A stretch of 64,000 bases of DNA from JBCBTD01 sp039818825 (GTDB lineage Bacteria > Pseudomonadota > Alphaproteobacteria > Geminicoccales > Geminicoccaceae), in contig JBCBTD010000008.1 in NCBI GenBank assembly GCA_039818825.1, forward strand, positions 45,964-109,963. The letters run 5' to 3'. Of this stretch, positions 57,454-64,000 are shown piece after piece. The translations under genes and the position numbers were made by a program. A model generated the notes under the pieces. That model was not told where the DNA came from. It was given only the letters and a program-made list of their open reading frames with translations, and did not search any database. Every line of letters begins with the position of its first letter. The first letter of the stretch is position 1.

Positions 57454-57990
57454 TCATGCCCGCCGGACCGTCTGCACGCTAACCTTGAAGAGCTGGGCGA
57501 TCTCCGCCGTTGAGCGTCCGGCGTCACGCAAGCGCCGCACCTCCGCCCGCTGTGCCTTCGTCAGAACACGAGGCCGCCCGCCCGGTCGTCCCCTCTGCTT
57601 GGCCGCCTGCATGCCTTCGCGCGTGCGGTCGCCGATCCGCTCGCGCTCGAACTGTGCGATAGAGGTGAAGACGTGGAAGGTCAGCCGCCCGGCAGGTGTC
57701 GTGGTGTCGATGTCCTCCGCGAGGGACCGGAAGCCCGCCCCGCGCGCGCGGATCGTTTCGACGATCTCCAGCAGGTCACGCAGAGACCGGGCCAGCCGAT
57801 GGTACTTCGTTACCACGATCACGTCACCGGCGCGAAGCTGATCGAGCAGCCGTCCCAGCTCGGGCCGGTTGCGCACGGTGCCGCTGATCTTGTCCGCGAA
57901 GATCTTCTCCGTCCCGGCGGCCGTCAGGGCGTCGGTTTGGGCATCGAGGTTCTGGTCATCCGTCGAGACGCGGGCATAGCCGATGATCAT
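57454..57990 (-). CDS. Serine recombinase (resolvase/invertase family)
   Basis: A 178-residue small serine recombinase. The catalytic serine is S9 in IGYARVSTDDQNLDAQ; arginines follow in KYHRLARSLRDL (R65, R68), and the E-helix is QFERERIGDRTREGM. The C-terminal helix-turn-helix is RSTAEIAQLFKVSVQTVRR. The ATG at 57990 was chosen because the family begins at MIIGYARVS. Such proteins resolve cointegrates or invert segments of Tn3-type elements; no transposase is near, so it may be the surviving part of the element that brought the restriction genes. Confidence 0.93.
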   Translation of the reverse strand: MIIGYARVSTDDQNLDAQTDALTAAGTEKIFADKISGTVRNRPELGRLLDQLRAGDVIVVTKYHRLARSLRDLLEIVETIRARGAGFRSLAEDIDTTTPAGRLTFHVFTSIAQFERERIGDRTREGMQAAKQRGRPGGRPRVLTKAQRAEVRRLRDAGRSTAEIAQLFKVSVQTVRRA

Positions 57991-57999
57991 GTTCCTAGT

Positions 58000-58051
58000 G
58001 TGCCAAAAACCTTCCAAAACACCAAGCAGTTTTGGCAGGGGTTTTTGGCAC
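58000..58051. repeat. Nested palindrome upstream of the recombinase (candidate recombination site)
   Basis: Outer arms GTGCCAAAAACC (58000-58011) and GGTTTTTGGCAC (58040-58051) are perfect complements. Inner arms CCAAAAC (58014-58020) and GTTTTGG (58029-58035) are nested inside. A further GCGCCAAAAAGG lies at about 58086. Repeated GCCAAAA boxes in both orientations beside a serine recombinase start fit a res/attachment or operator site. Confidence 0.6.
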
Positions 58052-58270
58052 GTCGAAAGGCGCGGACTTCCGTCAGGCTGCGAGGTGCGCCAAAAAGGAC
58101 TGTTTGTGGCGTTGTTCCTGACGCGGTCGTGTTCCTCGCCGATGCCCCCTCAAGGCCGACCGTCGACGAAACTGACGGCCGCGGTGAACATTCCTGTTGT
58201 GTAGGCGCGTACGGCCAGCCGGAGGTAGCGGCGACGGCAAGCTGCTGGCCAACACCCGCCCAGCTTCGTC

Positions 58271-58411
58271 ATGACCCCTGACGCGGCGACCCGCGCCAAG
58301 CACAAGCTCGCCGACACCATGCGCGGTTGGTCCACGTGGCCGCTCTACGGCACCCTCCTGGTCGTCGCCGTCCTTCTCACCCTCACCGTTGCCGGTAGTG
58401 GTGCGGAATGA
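58271..58411 (+). CDS. Small possible membrane protein (46 residues)
   Basis: A short reading frame of 46 residues with a charged start (ATRAKHKLADTMRGWS) and one clear membrane helix (LYGTLLVVAVLLTLTVAG). No ribosome site is evident before the ATG and no family was recognised. The layout, soluble basic start plus one helix, recalls small subunits of membrane complexes. It lies in the 514 bases between the recombinase region and the PRISE-like gene, which otherwise hold nothing recognisable. Confidence 0.35.
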   Translation: MTPDAATRAKHKLADTMRGWSTWPLYGTLLVVAVLLTLTVAGSGAE

Positions 58412-58565
58412 TATCCTAGCATGTCGCTGGCGGTGCTCGATGGTGAGAGAGATCGCGAAGCCCGAATTGCCGAACGAACCCTGATCCGTACTTTTTCGTT
58501 GATTTTCAAAGCCTTCCAGAGGCATTTGCGGTTTCGGCCCGACGACGGCCACGAGGGAGCGTGAG

Positions 58566-59621
58566 GTGCAAAAAACGGCGCTGGTCGTCGGTGCGACCGG
58601 CGTGATCGGCCGCGGCCTCGTCGACCACCTGATCGACCTCGGCGACTGGCGGGTGATCGGCGCCCAGCGCCACCCGCCGGGCGGACCGCGCCCCGAGAGC
58701 CTGCGCTACGTCGCGGTCGACCTGCTCGACCCCGTGGACACCGCCGCCAAGGCGCCCGCGCTCGCTGACGTCACCCACGTCTTCTACGCGGCCTTCGTCG
58801 ACGCCCCCACCCAAGCCGAGCAGGTGGCGCCCAACCTCGCGCTGCTGCGCAACCTGATCGAGCGAGCGACCCCGGCCATGAACGCGTTGCAGCGCCTCGT
58901 CCTGGTCGAGGGCAACAAGTGGTACGGCTCGCATCTCGGCCCGTTCAGGACACCCGCCAAGGAAGACGACCCGCGCTGCCCGCCGCCGATGTTCTACCAC
59001 GACCAGCAGGATTTTCTGGAAGCCGGCGCCGCCGGCCGGCCCTGGTCGTGGACGGCCTTGCGGCCCCAGACCGTCTGCGGCTTCTCGCTCGGCTCGGCGA
59101 TGAACCTGATGACCGCCATCGGCGTCTACGCGAGCCTGCGCAAACACCAGGGCCTGCCCCTCGACTTCCCCGGCAAGCCGGGCGCCTTCAGGGCCATCTA
59201 CCAGGTCACCGACGCGCGGCATCTAGCGAAGGCGCAAGTCTGGGCGGCGACCTCACCAGACGCCGCCGACCGCCCGTTCAACGTCACCAACGGCGACTTC
59301 TTCAGGTGGCAGAACGTCTGGCCGCGGCTTGCCGAGCACTTCGGGATGGCACCGGGCGGCATCGAGACCCAGCGCCTCGCCGACACCATGCCGCCCCTGG
59401 CGTCCCTCTGGGACGAACTGGTCCGCACCCACGACCTCCAGCCCCACGCCATGGACGCCCTCGTGAAATGGCCCTTCGCCGACTACGTCTGGTCCTCTGA
59501 CTGGGACGTGATGACCGCCACCACCCGAATCCGTCAGGCCGGCTTCCAGGACGTCGTCGACAGCGAGGACATGCTTCTCGACATCCTGACGGCGTTTCGC
59601 CGCGAGCGGATCGTTCCTTGA
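58566..59621 (+). CDS. SDR-family reductase, PRISE (progesterone 5-beta-reductase/iridoid synthase)-like
   Basis: A 351-residue extended short-chain dehydrogenase. The NAD(P) motif VVGATGVIGRGLVDHL is at residues 7-22. The PRISE-type active-site segment reads NKWYGSHLGPFRTPAKEDDP, followed by MFYHDQQDFLE, with a tyrosine as catalytic candidate, and then WTALRPQTVCGFSLGSAMNL. PRISE enzymes reduce activated C=C bonds of enones. The GTG start follows GGGAG. It stands as a single gene between the island and the azoR/TetR pair. Substrate unknown. Confidence 0.85.
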   Translation: MQKTALVVGATGVIGRGLVDHLIDLGDWRVIGAQRHPPGGPRPESLRYVAVDLLDPVDTAAKAPALADVTHVFYAAFVDAPTQAEQVAPNLALLRNLIERATPAMNALQRLVLVEGNKWYGSHLGPFRTPAKEDDPRCPPPMFYHDQQDFLEAGAAGRPWSWTALRPQTVCGFSLGSAMNLMTAIGVYASLRKHQGLPLDFPGKPGAFRAIYQVTDARHLAKAQVWAATSPDAADRPFNVTNGDFFRWQNVWPRLAEHFGMAPGGIETQRLADTMPPLASLWDELVRTHDLQPHAMDALVKWPFADYVWSSDWDVMTATTRIRQAGFQDVVDSEDMLLDILTAFRRERIVP

Positions 59622-59641
59622 AAGGGGGGCGCGCAGCGCCG

Positions 59642-60268
59642 TCACCAGGAGGCGGCGAGGCGTTGGATCCGCGACGCCGCGCTGGCCGCGTCGGCCGGGC
59701 TCGGGCCCCCAGGTGCGAGCGCGTCGTTGACCGACACGAACGTGATGTCCGTTTCTGCGACGCCGCAGAACGTCAGGAGTTTGATCAGGTACGGCTCCAG
59801 CATGTCGAAAGCCGCCAAGGGTGCGCCGGGCCGGTAGTCGGCGCCCTTGGAGACGAGGAACAAGAACCTGCGCCCGTTCAACCTGCCCTCGAAGCCGCGG
59901 TCGGTCCTGGCGAAGACGCGCCCCTCGTGGAAGATCTGCTCGACATAGGCCTTGAACGGCGACGGCACGGTCAGGATGTGCATCGGCATGCCGACGACGT
60001 AGCGATCGGCCGCGAGGAACTCGTCCGACAACGCCTGGGAGACGCGCCAGGCATCCCGTTCCGCCGGCGATCGCGCCTCGGGAGCCGTCTTCACGGCCCG
60101 GACGAAGGTCTCGTTCAGCGCTGGGGGTGGATCGCTGGCGAGGTCGCGCCGGAGGATCGTTGCCTGCGGGTTGGCGGCGGCCCAGCGTTCGACGAACGAC
60201 GAAGACATGCGCCGCGTGTTCGACGCCTGCACGTCGACGCTCGCATCGACGTGGAGCAGCGTGGCCAT
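59642..60268 (-). CDS. FMN-dependent NAD(P)H:quinone/azo reductase, flavodoxin-like
   Basis: A 208-residue flavodoxin-fold oxidoreductase of the AzoR group, which reduces quinones and azo compounds with FMN. The N-terminal LLHVDASVDVQASNTRRMSS forms the phosphate-binding loop. VVGMPMHILTVPSPFKAYVE is the central signature, and VSKGADYRPGAP forms the second FMN-binding loop. It is convergent with the PRISE-like gene and divergent from a TetR regulator 69 bases away, an arrangement typical of inducible reductases. Confidence 0.9.
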   Translation of the reverse strand: MATLLHVDASVDVQASNTRRMSSSFVERWAAANPQATILRRDLASDPPPALNETFVRAVKTAPEARSPAERDAWRVSQALSDEFLAADRYVVGMPMHILTVPSPFKAYVEQIFHEGRVFARTDRGFEGRLNGRRFLFLVSKGADYRPGAPLAAFDMLEPYLIKLLTFCGVAETDITFVSVNDALAPGGPSPADAASAASRIQRLAASW

Positions 60269-60283
60269 GGCGACCCTCTCCAG

Positions 60284-60343
60284 ACAGTGGTGTATGGAGG
60301 TCTGCGGATCGACCGGACCTTGTCAATACAGTAGTGTATGGAG
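60284..60343. promoter_or_regulatory. Repeated operator-like boxes in the azoR-tetR divergent region
   Basis: A 16-base box ACAGTGGTGTATGGAG at 60284-60299 recurs as ACAGTAGTGTATGGAG at 60328-60343 (15 of 16 the same). The right copy includes the palindrome ATACA-GTAG-TGTAT (60326-60339), which overlaps the TetR start codon. They are well placed for the TetR protein to control both directions. Confidence 0.65.
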
Positions 60344-60889
60344 ATGAGCGAACGGGAACGGCTCTCGCCCGAGGATTGGATATCGGCGGGCCTGGTGGCC
60401 CTCGCCGAGGGCGGCATCGCTGCCGTGCGCGTCGACCCGATCGCCAGGGCTTTGAAGATGACGCGTGGCAGCTTCTACTGGCACTTCCGCGACCGTCAGG
60501 CGCTGTTGGACGCGCTGGTGACCGCGTGGCGCGATCGCCAGACCGACGACGTCGTCGCCGGCGTCGAGCGCGCGTCGTTGCCGCCCGAGGAAGCGCTGCG
60601 AGCGCTGTTGCGGATCTGCTTCGATGACGACGGTCGGCTGGAGAAGGCGTTTCGCGCCTGGGCAAGCCAAAGCGACGCCGTGCAGGCCGCCGTTCGAGAG
60701 GTCGACCGGCGGCGCCTCGACTACCTGGCGAAGCTGCTCGGTCGAACTGGCGTGTCTGACGAGCGGGCCCGGGTACGCGCCAGGATCGCCTATCGGACGT
60801 GGCTTGGTGAGTACGCGTTGGCCAACCGCTCGGACGGCGGGACGTCACGCGCCGACGCCGACGAGCTGCACGCGCTGCTCCTGAGCTGA
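60338..60889 (+). CDS. TetR/AcrR-family transcriptional regulator
   Basis: A 183-residue TetR-type repressor. The N-terminal helix-turn-helix is in IARALKMTRGSFYWHFRDRQ (about residues 35-54), a classic TetR recognition pattern, followed by a ligand-binding helical domain. The start is the ATG at 60338, with a second ATG two codons later as alternative; both lie in the operator-like box, so the leader is very short. It likely represses the divergent azoreductase and itself, responding to a quinone- or dye-like compound by inference. Confidence 0.93.
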   Translation: MEMSERERLSPEDWISAGLVALAEGGIAAVRVDPIARALKMTRGSFYWHFRDRQALLDALVTAWRDRQTDDVVAGVERASLPPEEALRALLRICFDDDGRLEKAFRAWASQSDAVQAAVREVDRRRLDYLAKLLGRTGVSDERARVRARIAYRTWLGEYALANRSDGGTSRADADELHALLLS

Positions 60890-61002
60890 GCCGTCGTCCA
60901 CCTGATCCAAGCCGCCCGGCCGTGGTGTGCGTGCGGCGCGGCGCGTCTACTGAGGTCGGCCATGCTGCCCCTGTTCGGCGACGTCCGGAGCCAGCGTCCC
61001 TC

Positions 61003-61455
61003 TCAGGTCGCGTTGGCGCCGCCGTCCCCCATGTCGACCCCCCAGTCGTAGACCACGACACCCTCGGTCTCGCGGGCGCCGAGCTTGCGGTACAGCGCGC
61101 GAGCCGCCCGGTTCGTCGCCTCCGTCGCCAGCCAGATGCTGGCACAGCCGCGTGCCCGGGCGGTGTCGAGCAGCCGTTCGACCAGCGCCGTGCCGATCCC
61201 GCGCGAACGCACGGCCTCCTCCACCCCCACCTCGTTGACGAAGAACGCCGGCTTCTGGTCCGGGTGCAGCACCACCGTGCCCGAAGCCATGCCCACCACC
61301 TTGGCGCCTTCCGTCGCGACGATCATCTCGTGGCCGGGATCGGCGACGAAGGCGGCGAGCTGCACCGGGTCGACGGGCTGATCGAAGGCGTCCGCCGCCG
61401 CCAGCAGGGCGGCGTTTTCCGGACCGATGCGGTGGAACTGGATCCTGTCCGACAT
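61003..61455 (-). CDS. GNAT-family N-acetyltransferase
   Basis: A 150-residue GNAT acetyltransferase. The acetyl-CoA motif A reads VEEAVRSRGIGTALVERLLD, with the R-x-x-G-x-G/A core, and is followed by ATEATNRAARALYRKLGARE, the typical C-terminal motif. The start is the ATG at 61455; a longer frame upstream lacks family similarity. The substrate may be an amine, antibiotic or protein; the sequence does not say. It is divergent from the RlmI-type gene. Confidence 0.9.
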   Translation of the reverse strand: MSDRIQFHRIGPENAALLAAADAFDQPVDPVQLAAFVADPGHEMIVATEGAKVVGMASGTVVLHPDQKPAFFVNEVGVEEAVRSRGIGTALVERLLDTARARGCASIWLATEATNRAARALYRKLGARETEGVVVYDWGVDMGDGGANAT

Positions 61456-61592
61456 GGGCCGACCGGATAGCCGATCGGCCGCCGGCGACAAAGGCCCTCG
61501 CCGGTCATGCGGCAGTAGCGCCATGCGGCAACGCCGCTTGCCGGCAGGCGCCCCGTCGCTACAAGAGCGCTCCCCGCCAGGAGCCCTGTTCC

Positions 61593-62780
61593 ATGACCGA
61601 TCTGCCGAAGCTCGTCCTCGCCCGCGGCCGCGACCGCCGGCTGCGCTCCGGCTCGCCCTGGGTGTTCGCCAACGAGGTAGAGATGACGGCCGAGGCGAAG
61701 GCGCTGCCCGCAGGCAGCCTCGTCGCCCTGACCCTGGCCGACGGACGTGTCTACGGCGTCGCCCACTTCAACTCCCATTCGCTGATCGTCGCGCGGCTGC
61801 TCACCCGCAACCTCGAGACGCCGATCGACGCGGCGTTCTTCCGTCGGCGATTGGAGCGGGCGCTGGCGCTGCGGGCCCGGACGGTGGACGTCGCCTACTG
61901 CCGGCTGGTCAACGCGGAGGGCGATCTTCTGCCGGGGTTGGTGGTCGATCGCTACGGCGACGTGGTGGTGGTCCAGCCGAACAGCGCCGGCATGGCCGCC
62001 AGCGTCGAGCCGATCGTCGACGCCGTCCGCGGCGCACTCGCCCCCCGGGCGATCGTCGTCCGTCGGGACAGCCACGCCCGCGTGCTGGAAGGCGTCGGCC
62101 ACGAGCCGGCATATGTCGAGGGCGAGCTGTCTGCGCCCGTGCCGGTGGTCGAGGCCGGCGTCACCTTTCGTGCCGACCCGGTGAACGGGCAAAAGACGGG
62201 CTGGTTCTTCGACCAGCAGCCCAACCGCACATTGGTGGCGGGGTTGGCCCAGGGTGCGTCGGTGCTCGATCTCTACAGCTACACCGGTGGGTTCGGTATC
62301 CGTGCCGCCGCCGCGGGCGCGCGGCACGTCCACGCGGTCGACCGTTCGGCCCCGGCGCTCGATCTGCTGCGTGAAAGCGTCGCGGGTGCCGGTCTCGGTG
62401 CGGTCGTCGAAGCGACTCAGGGGGAGGTCTTGGAGGTGCTGGGCGGGCTTACCTCGGCCAAGCAGCGGTTCGACGTGGTGATCGCCGATCCGCCGCCTTT
62501 CGCCCCGGCCAAGAAGGACGTGCCGGTGGCCCTCAAGGGCTATCGGAAGGTGGCGCGCGCCGCCGCCGGAGTGACCGGACAAGACGGATTTCTAGGGATT
62601 TCATCCTGCTCACACCACGTCGATGCCGACGCTCTTCTGCAGGCGAGCGTGCAAGGGGTGCGCGACGCCGGCCGTCTCGCGCGGTTGGTGTTTTCGGGTG
62701 GGGCTGGCCCCGACCATCCGATCCACCCGGCCCTGCCGGAGAGCCGCTATCTGAGCTTCCTCCTGTTCGCCCTCGACTAG
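61593..62780 (+). CDS. Class I SAM-dependent rRNA methyltransferase, RlmI/PUA type
   Basis: A 395-residue methyltransferase of the RlmI (23S rRNA m5C1962) family. The N-terminal PUA domain contains LRSGSPWVFANEVE, the central EEHI-like linker has VRRDSHARVLEG, and the catalytic domain has NGQKTGWFFDQQPNR, VLDLYSYTGGFGIRAAAAGA and the DPPPF motif (VVIADPPPFAP). SCSHHVDADAL near the end carries the usual cysteine. Whether it modifies C1962 or another base cannot be told with certainty. Confidence 0.92.
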   Translation: MTDLPKLVLARGRDRRLRSGSPWVFANEVEMTAEAKALPAGSLVALTLADGRVYGVAHFNSHSLIVARLLTRNLETPIDAAFFRRRLERALALRARTVDVAYCRLVNAEGDLLPGLVVDRYGDVVVVQPNSAGMAASVEPIVDAVRGALAPRAIVVRRDSHARVLEGVGHEPAYVEGELSAPVPVVEAGVTFRADPVNGQKTGWFFDQQPNRTLVAGLAQGASVLDLYSYTGGFGIRAAAAGARHVHAVDRSAPALDLLRESVAGAGLGAVVEATQGEVLEVLGGLTSAKQRFDVVIADPPPFAPAKKDVPVALKGYRKVARAAAGVTGQDGFLGISSCSHHVDADALLQASVQGVRDAGRLARLVFSGGAGPDHPIHPALPESRYLSFLLFALD

Positions 62781-62861
62781 TGCCTGTCGCGCTTTGGTGG
62801 ATATTGCACAAGCTACCGCCGCCAATGAAGGTGTGCCGAACATTCGTATGGCGAGAGGCGG

Positions 62862-64000
62862 ATGCAGAACGCTGCGCCGCGGGCGGACGATACTCCAACG
62901 GGCCCGACAGAGGGCCCCCGAAACCTCGGTGACGTAGCGACGCCGGCGCTGGCAGCGCTGTTGTCCGGCGTTGGTGAACGGCGCGATCTGGCATCGATCC
63001 AGGAAGCACTCGAAGGGGCCGGGACCGGCGAACCGGTCCGTGCGCTGCGTACCGCAGCCGAACGTCTGGGTGTCGCTCTCGACAGCGAGCCGGCGACGCG
63101 TGCCGCTCTGGAAAATCGGACGCCGCCATTCGTCATCGTCGATCCGGCGGCCGGACGCGTGCTCTGTGTCGAGGCCCGGCTCGGCACGACCCTGTTCGTC
63201 GCCGGTGGTGACGGGCCAGAGCTGAGTGTTCGGGCCCTGGCGCGGCCCGGCGTGGCGATCGTCCGACCGCATCCGGTTGCCGACGCCGAGCCGATACCGC
63301 AGGTCGGTGAGCGCATCCGTGCGCGGTTGCGCCCGGTGATGTGGGAGATCGCCACCGCCAGCGTCGTCATCAACCTGCTGGCGCTGGCGACGCCCTTGTT
63401 CATGATGACGGTCTACAACAAGGTCATCGGCCACGGCGCCATGCAGACGCTGGACGTGCTGGCGGTCGGCATGTTGACGCTCTTTGCCTTCGACGGTGCG
63501 CTTCGGCTGCTGCGTGGCTACGTCGTCAGCCACGCCGGCGCGCGCATCGACGCCGCTGTGGGGTCCGACGTCATCCAGCATCTGCTGCACCTGCCGCTCC
63601 GCGATCTTCAGGCGCTGACGCCGGGCCACGTCGTCGAGCACCTGCGCCAGATCGACAATTTGCGGTTGTTCTTCACCGGCCAGGTGCCGCTGCTTTGGGT
63701 CGATCTCGGGTTCGTCGTGCTGTTCCTCGGGGTCATCGCGGTACTGGCGCCACCGCTCGCGGTGATCGTCTGTGCGGCCATCCCGCTGCTGGTCGCGAGC
63801 TCGTGGTGGCTCAGCCGGCGGCAGCGGCGGATCATGGCGGAGGGTTTCCGGGCTTCGGCCGAGAAAGCCTCGGCGGTCGGCGAGACCGTCAGCAACGCAC
63901 TGACGATCAAGGCGTTGGGGCTCGAGTCCCACGTCGCCAAGGGGTTCGACGACAAGCTGGCGCGGAACCCGGCCTCGGCGCTCCGCGCCAGCGTGGCGTC
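62862..64000 (+). CDS. Type I secretion ABC permease/ATPase with C39-like N-terminal domain (partial, C-terminus cut)
   Basis: Inner-membrane component of a type I secretion system, cut off by the right edge after 379 codons. Residues 1 to about 155 look like a peptidase C39-like domain, but the catalytic cysteine is missing (LAALLSGVGERRDLASIQEA), giving the non-cleaving CLD seen in HlyB-type exporters. The membrane domain starts near residue 165 (VMWEIATASVVINLLALATP, then LFMMTVYNKVIGHGAMQTLD), a clear match to LapB/HlyB transporters. The ATPase domain lies outside the window. The ATG at 62862 follows GAGAGG. The cargo is unknown. Confidence 0.88.
   Translation, partial: MQNAAPRADDTPTGPTEGPRNLGDVATPALAALLSGVGERRDLASIQEALEGAGTGEPVRALRTAAERLGVALDSEPATRAALENRTPPFVIVDPAAGRVLCVEARLGTTLFVAGGDGPELSVRALARPGVAIVRPHPVADAEPIPQVGERIRARLRPVMWEIATASVVINLLALATPLFMMTVYNKVIGHGAMQTLDVLAVGMLTLFAFDGALRLLRGYVVSHAGARIDAAVGSDVIQHLLHLPLRDLQALTPGHVVEHLRQIDNLRLFFTGQVPLLWVDLGFVVLFLGVIAVLAPPLAVIVCAAIPLLVASSWWLSRRQRRIMAEGFRASAEKASAVGETVSNALTIKALGLESHVAKGFDDKLARNPASALRASVA

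Noticed and set aside
57673..58281. 202-codon plus-strand frame over the recombinase
   Set aside because: Antisense to the serine recombinase, whose catalytic motifs are intact on the minus strand.

Overview
The window is a GC-rich, gene-dense stretch of bacterial chromosome that reads as Alphaproteobacteria, most likely Rhodospirillales or Geminicoccales. Evidence for this is a kdsD-lptC-lptA-lptB-rpoN block, a phasin gene, gltD-gltB in tandem, a complex I NDUFA9-type protein, a MidA/NDUFAF7-type methyltransferase beside lgt, a CcmC haem transporter and a DUF1285-nudL pair. Species cannot be read from the sequence alone.

Layout. 1-4779: midA (cut by the left edge) and lgt, then divergent ubiK-like, ybjN-like, proC, a TetR-like gene and a phasin. 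4937-10253 (minus): tRNA-Leu(CAG), ribonuclease D, then the lipopolysaccharide export set kdsD-lptC-lptA-lptB, whose first four genes overlap by 4 bp each, ending in rpoN. 10354-21763: NDUFA9-like gene, uppP, gltD-gltB, a thioesterase, an EamA transporter, and ada coupled to a 2OG-Fe(II) oxygenase. 22020-28655 (minus): a MoxR / DUF58 / BatA-DUF4159 / large membrane protein operon. 28715-35471: DUF1285, nudL, MBL hydrolase, rluA-type gene, cca, ArsR-AHSA1 divergent from a glutathione S-transferase, and panB. 35481-42660: a LacI-controlled sugar locus (binding protein, two permeases, an uncharacterised alpha/alpha-toroid protein and a GH2 glycosidase). 42790-46154: accessory zone with an ArsR-hydrolase pair, an internally deleted insertion element, a GFA protein, a methyltransferase and palindromic repeats. 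46151-54858: polA, exoD-like gene, MerR with a CMD-family gene, two unknown genes, acnA and ccmC. 55472-58051: a laterally acquired island of lower GC with an XcyI/SmaI-type restriction-modification pair and a serine recombinase with a palindromic site upstream. 58566-64000: PRISE-like reductase, azoR/TetR pair, GNAT acetyltransferase, RlmI-type methyltransferase and the start of a type I secretion ABC transporter cut by the right edge.

How the parts work together. Most of the window is housekeeping: envelope assembly (lgt, lpt genes, uppP), nitrogen assimilation (gltBD, rpoN), translation and tRNA maturation (tRNA-Leu, rnd, cca, rluA-type), DNA replication and repair (polA, ada) and central metabolism (acnA, panB, proC). 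Lineage-specific material is concentrated at 35.5-46.2 kb and 54.9-58.5 kb. Several local regulators sit beside recognisable operators: LacI, two ArsR, MerR and TetR. No CRISPR array, rRNA operon or complete insertion sequence was seen.
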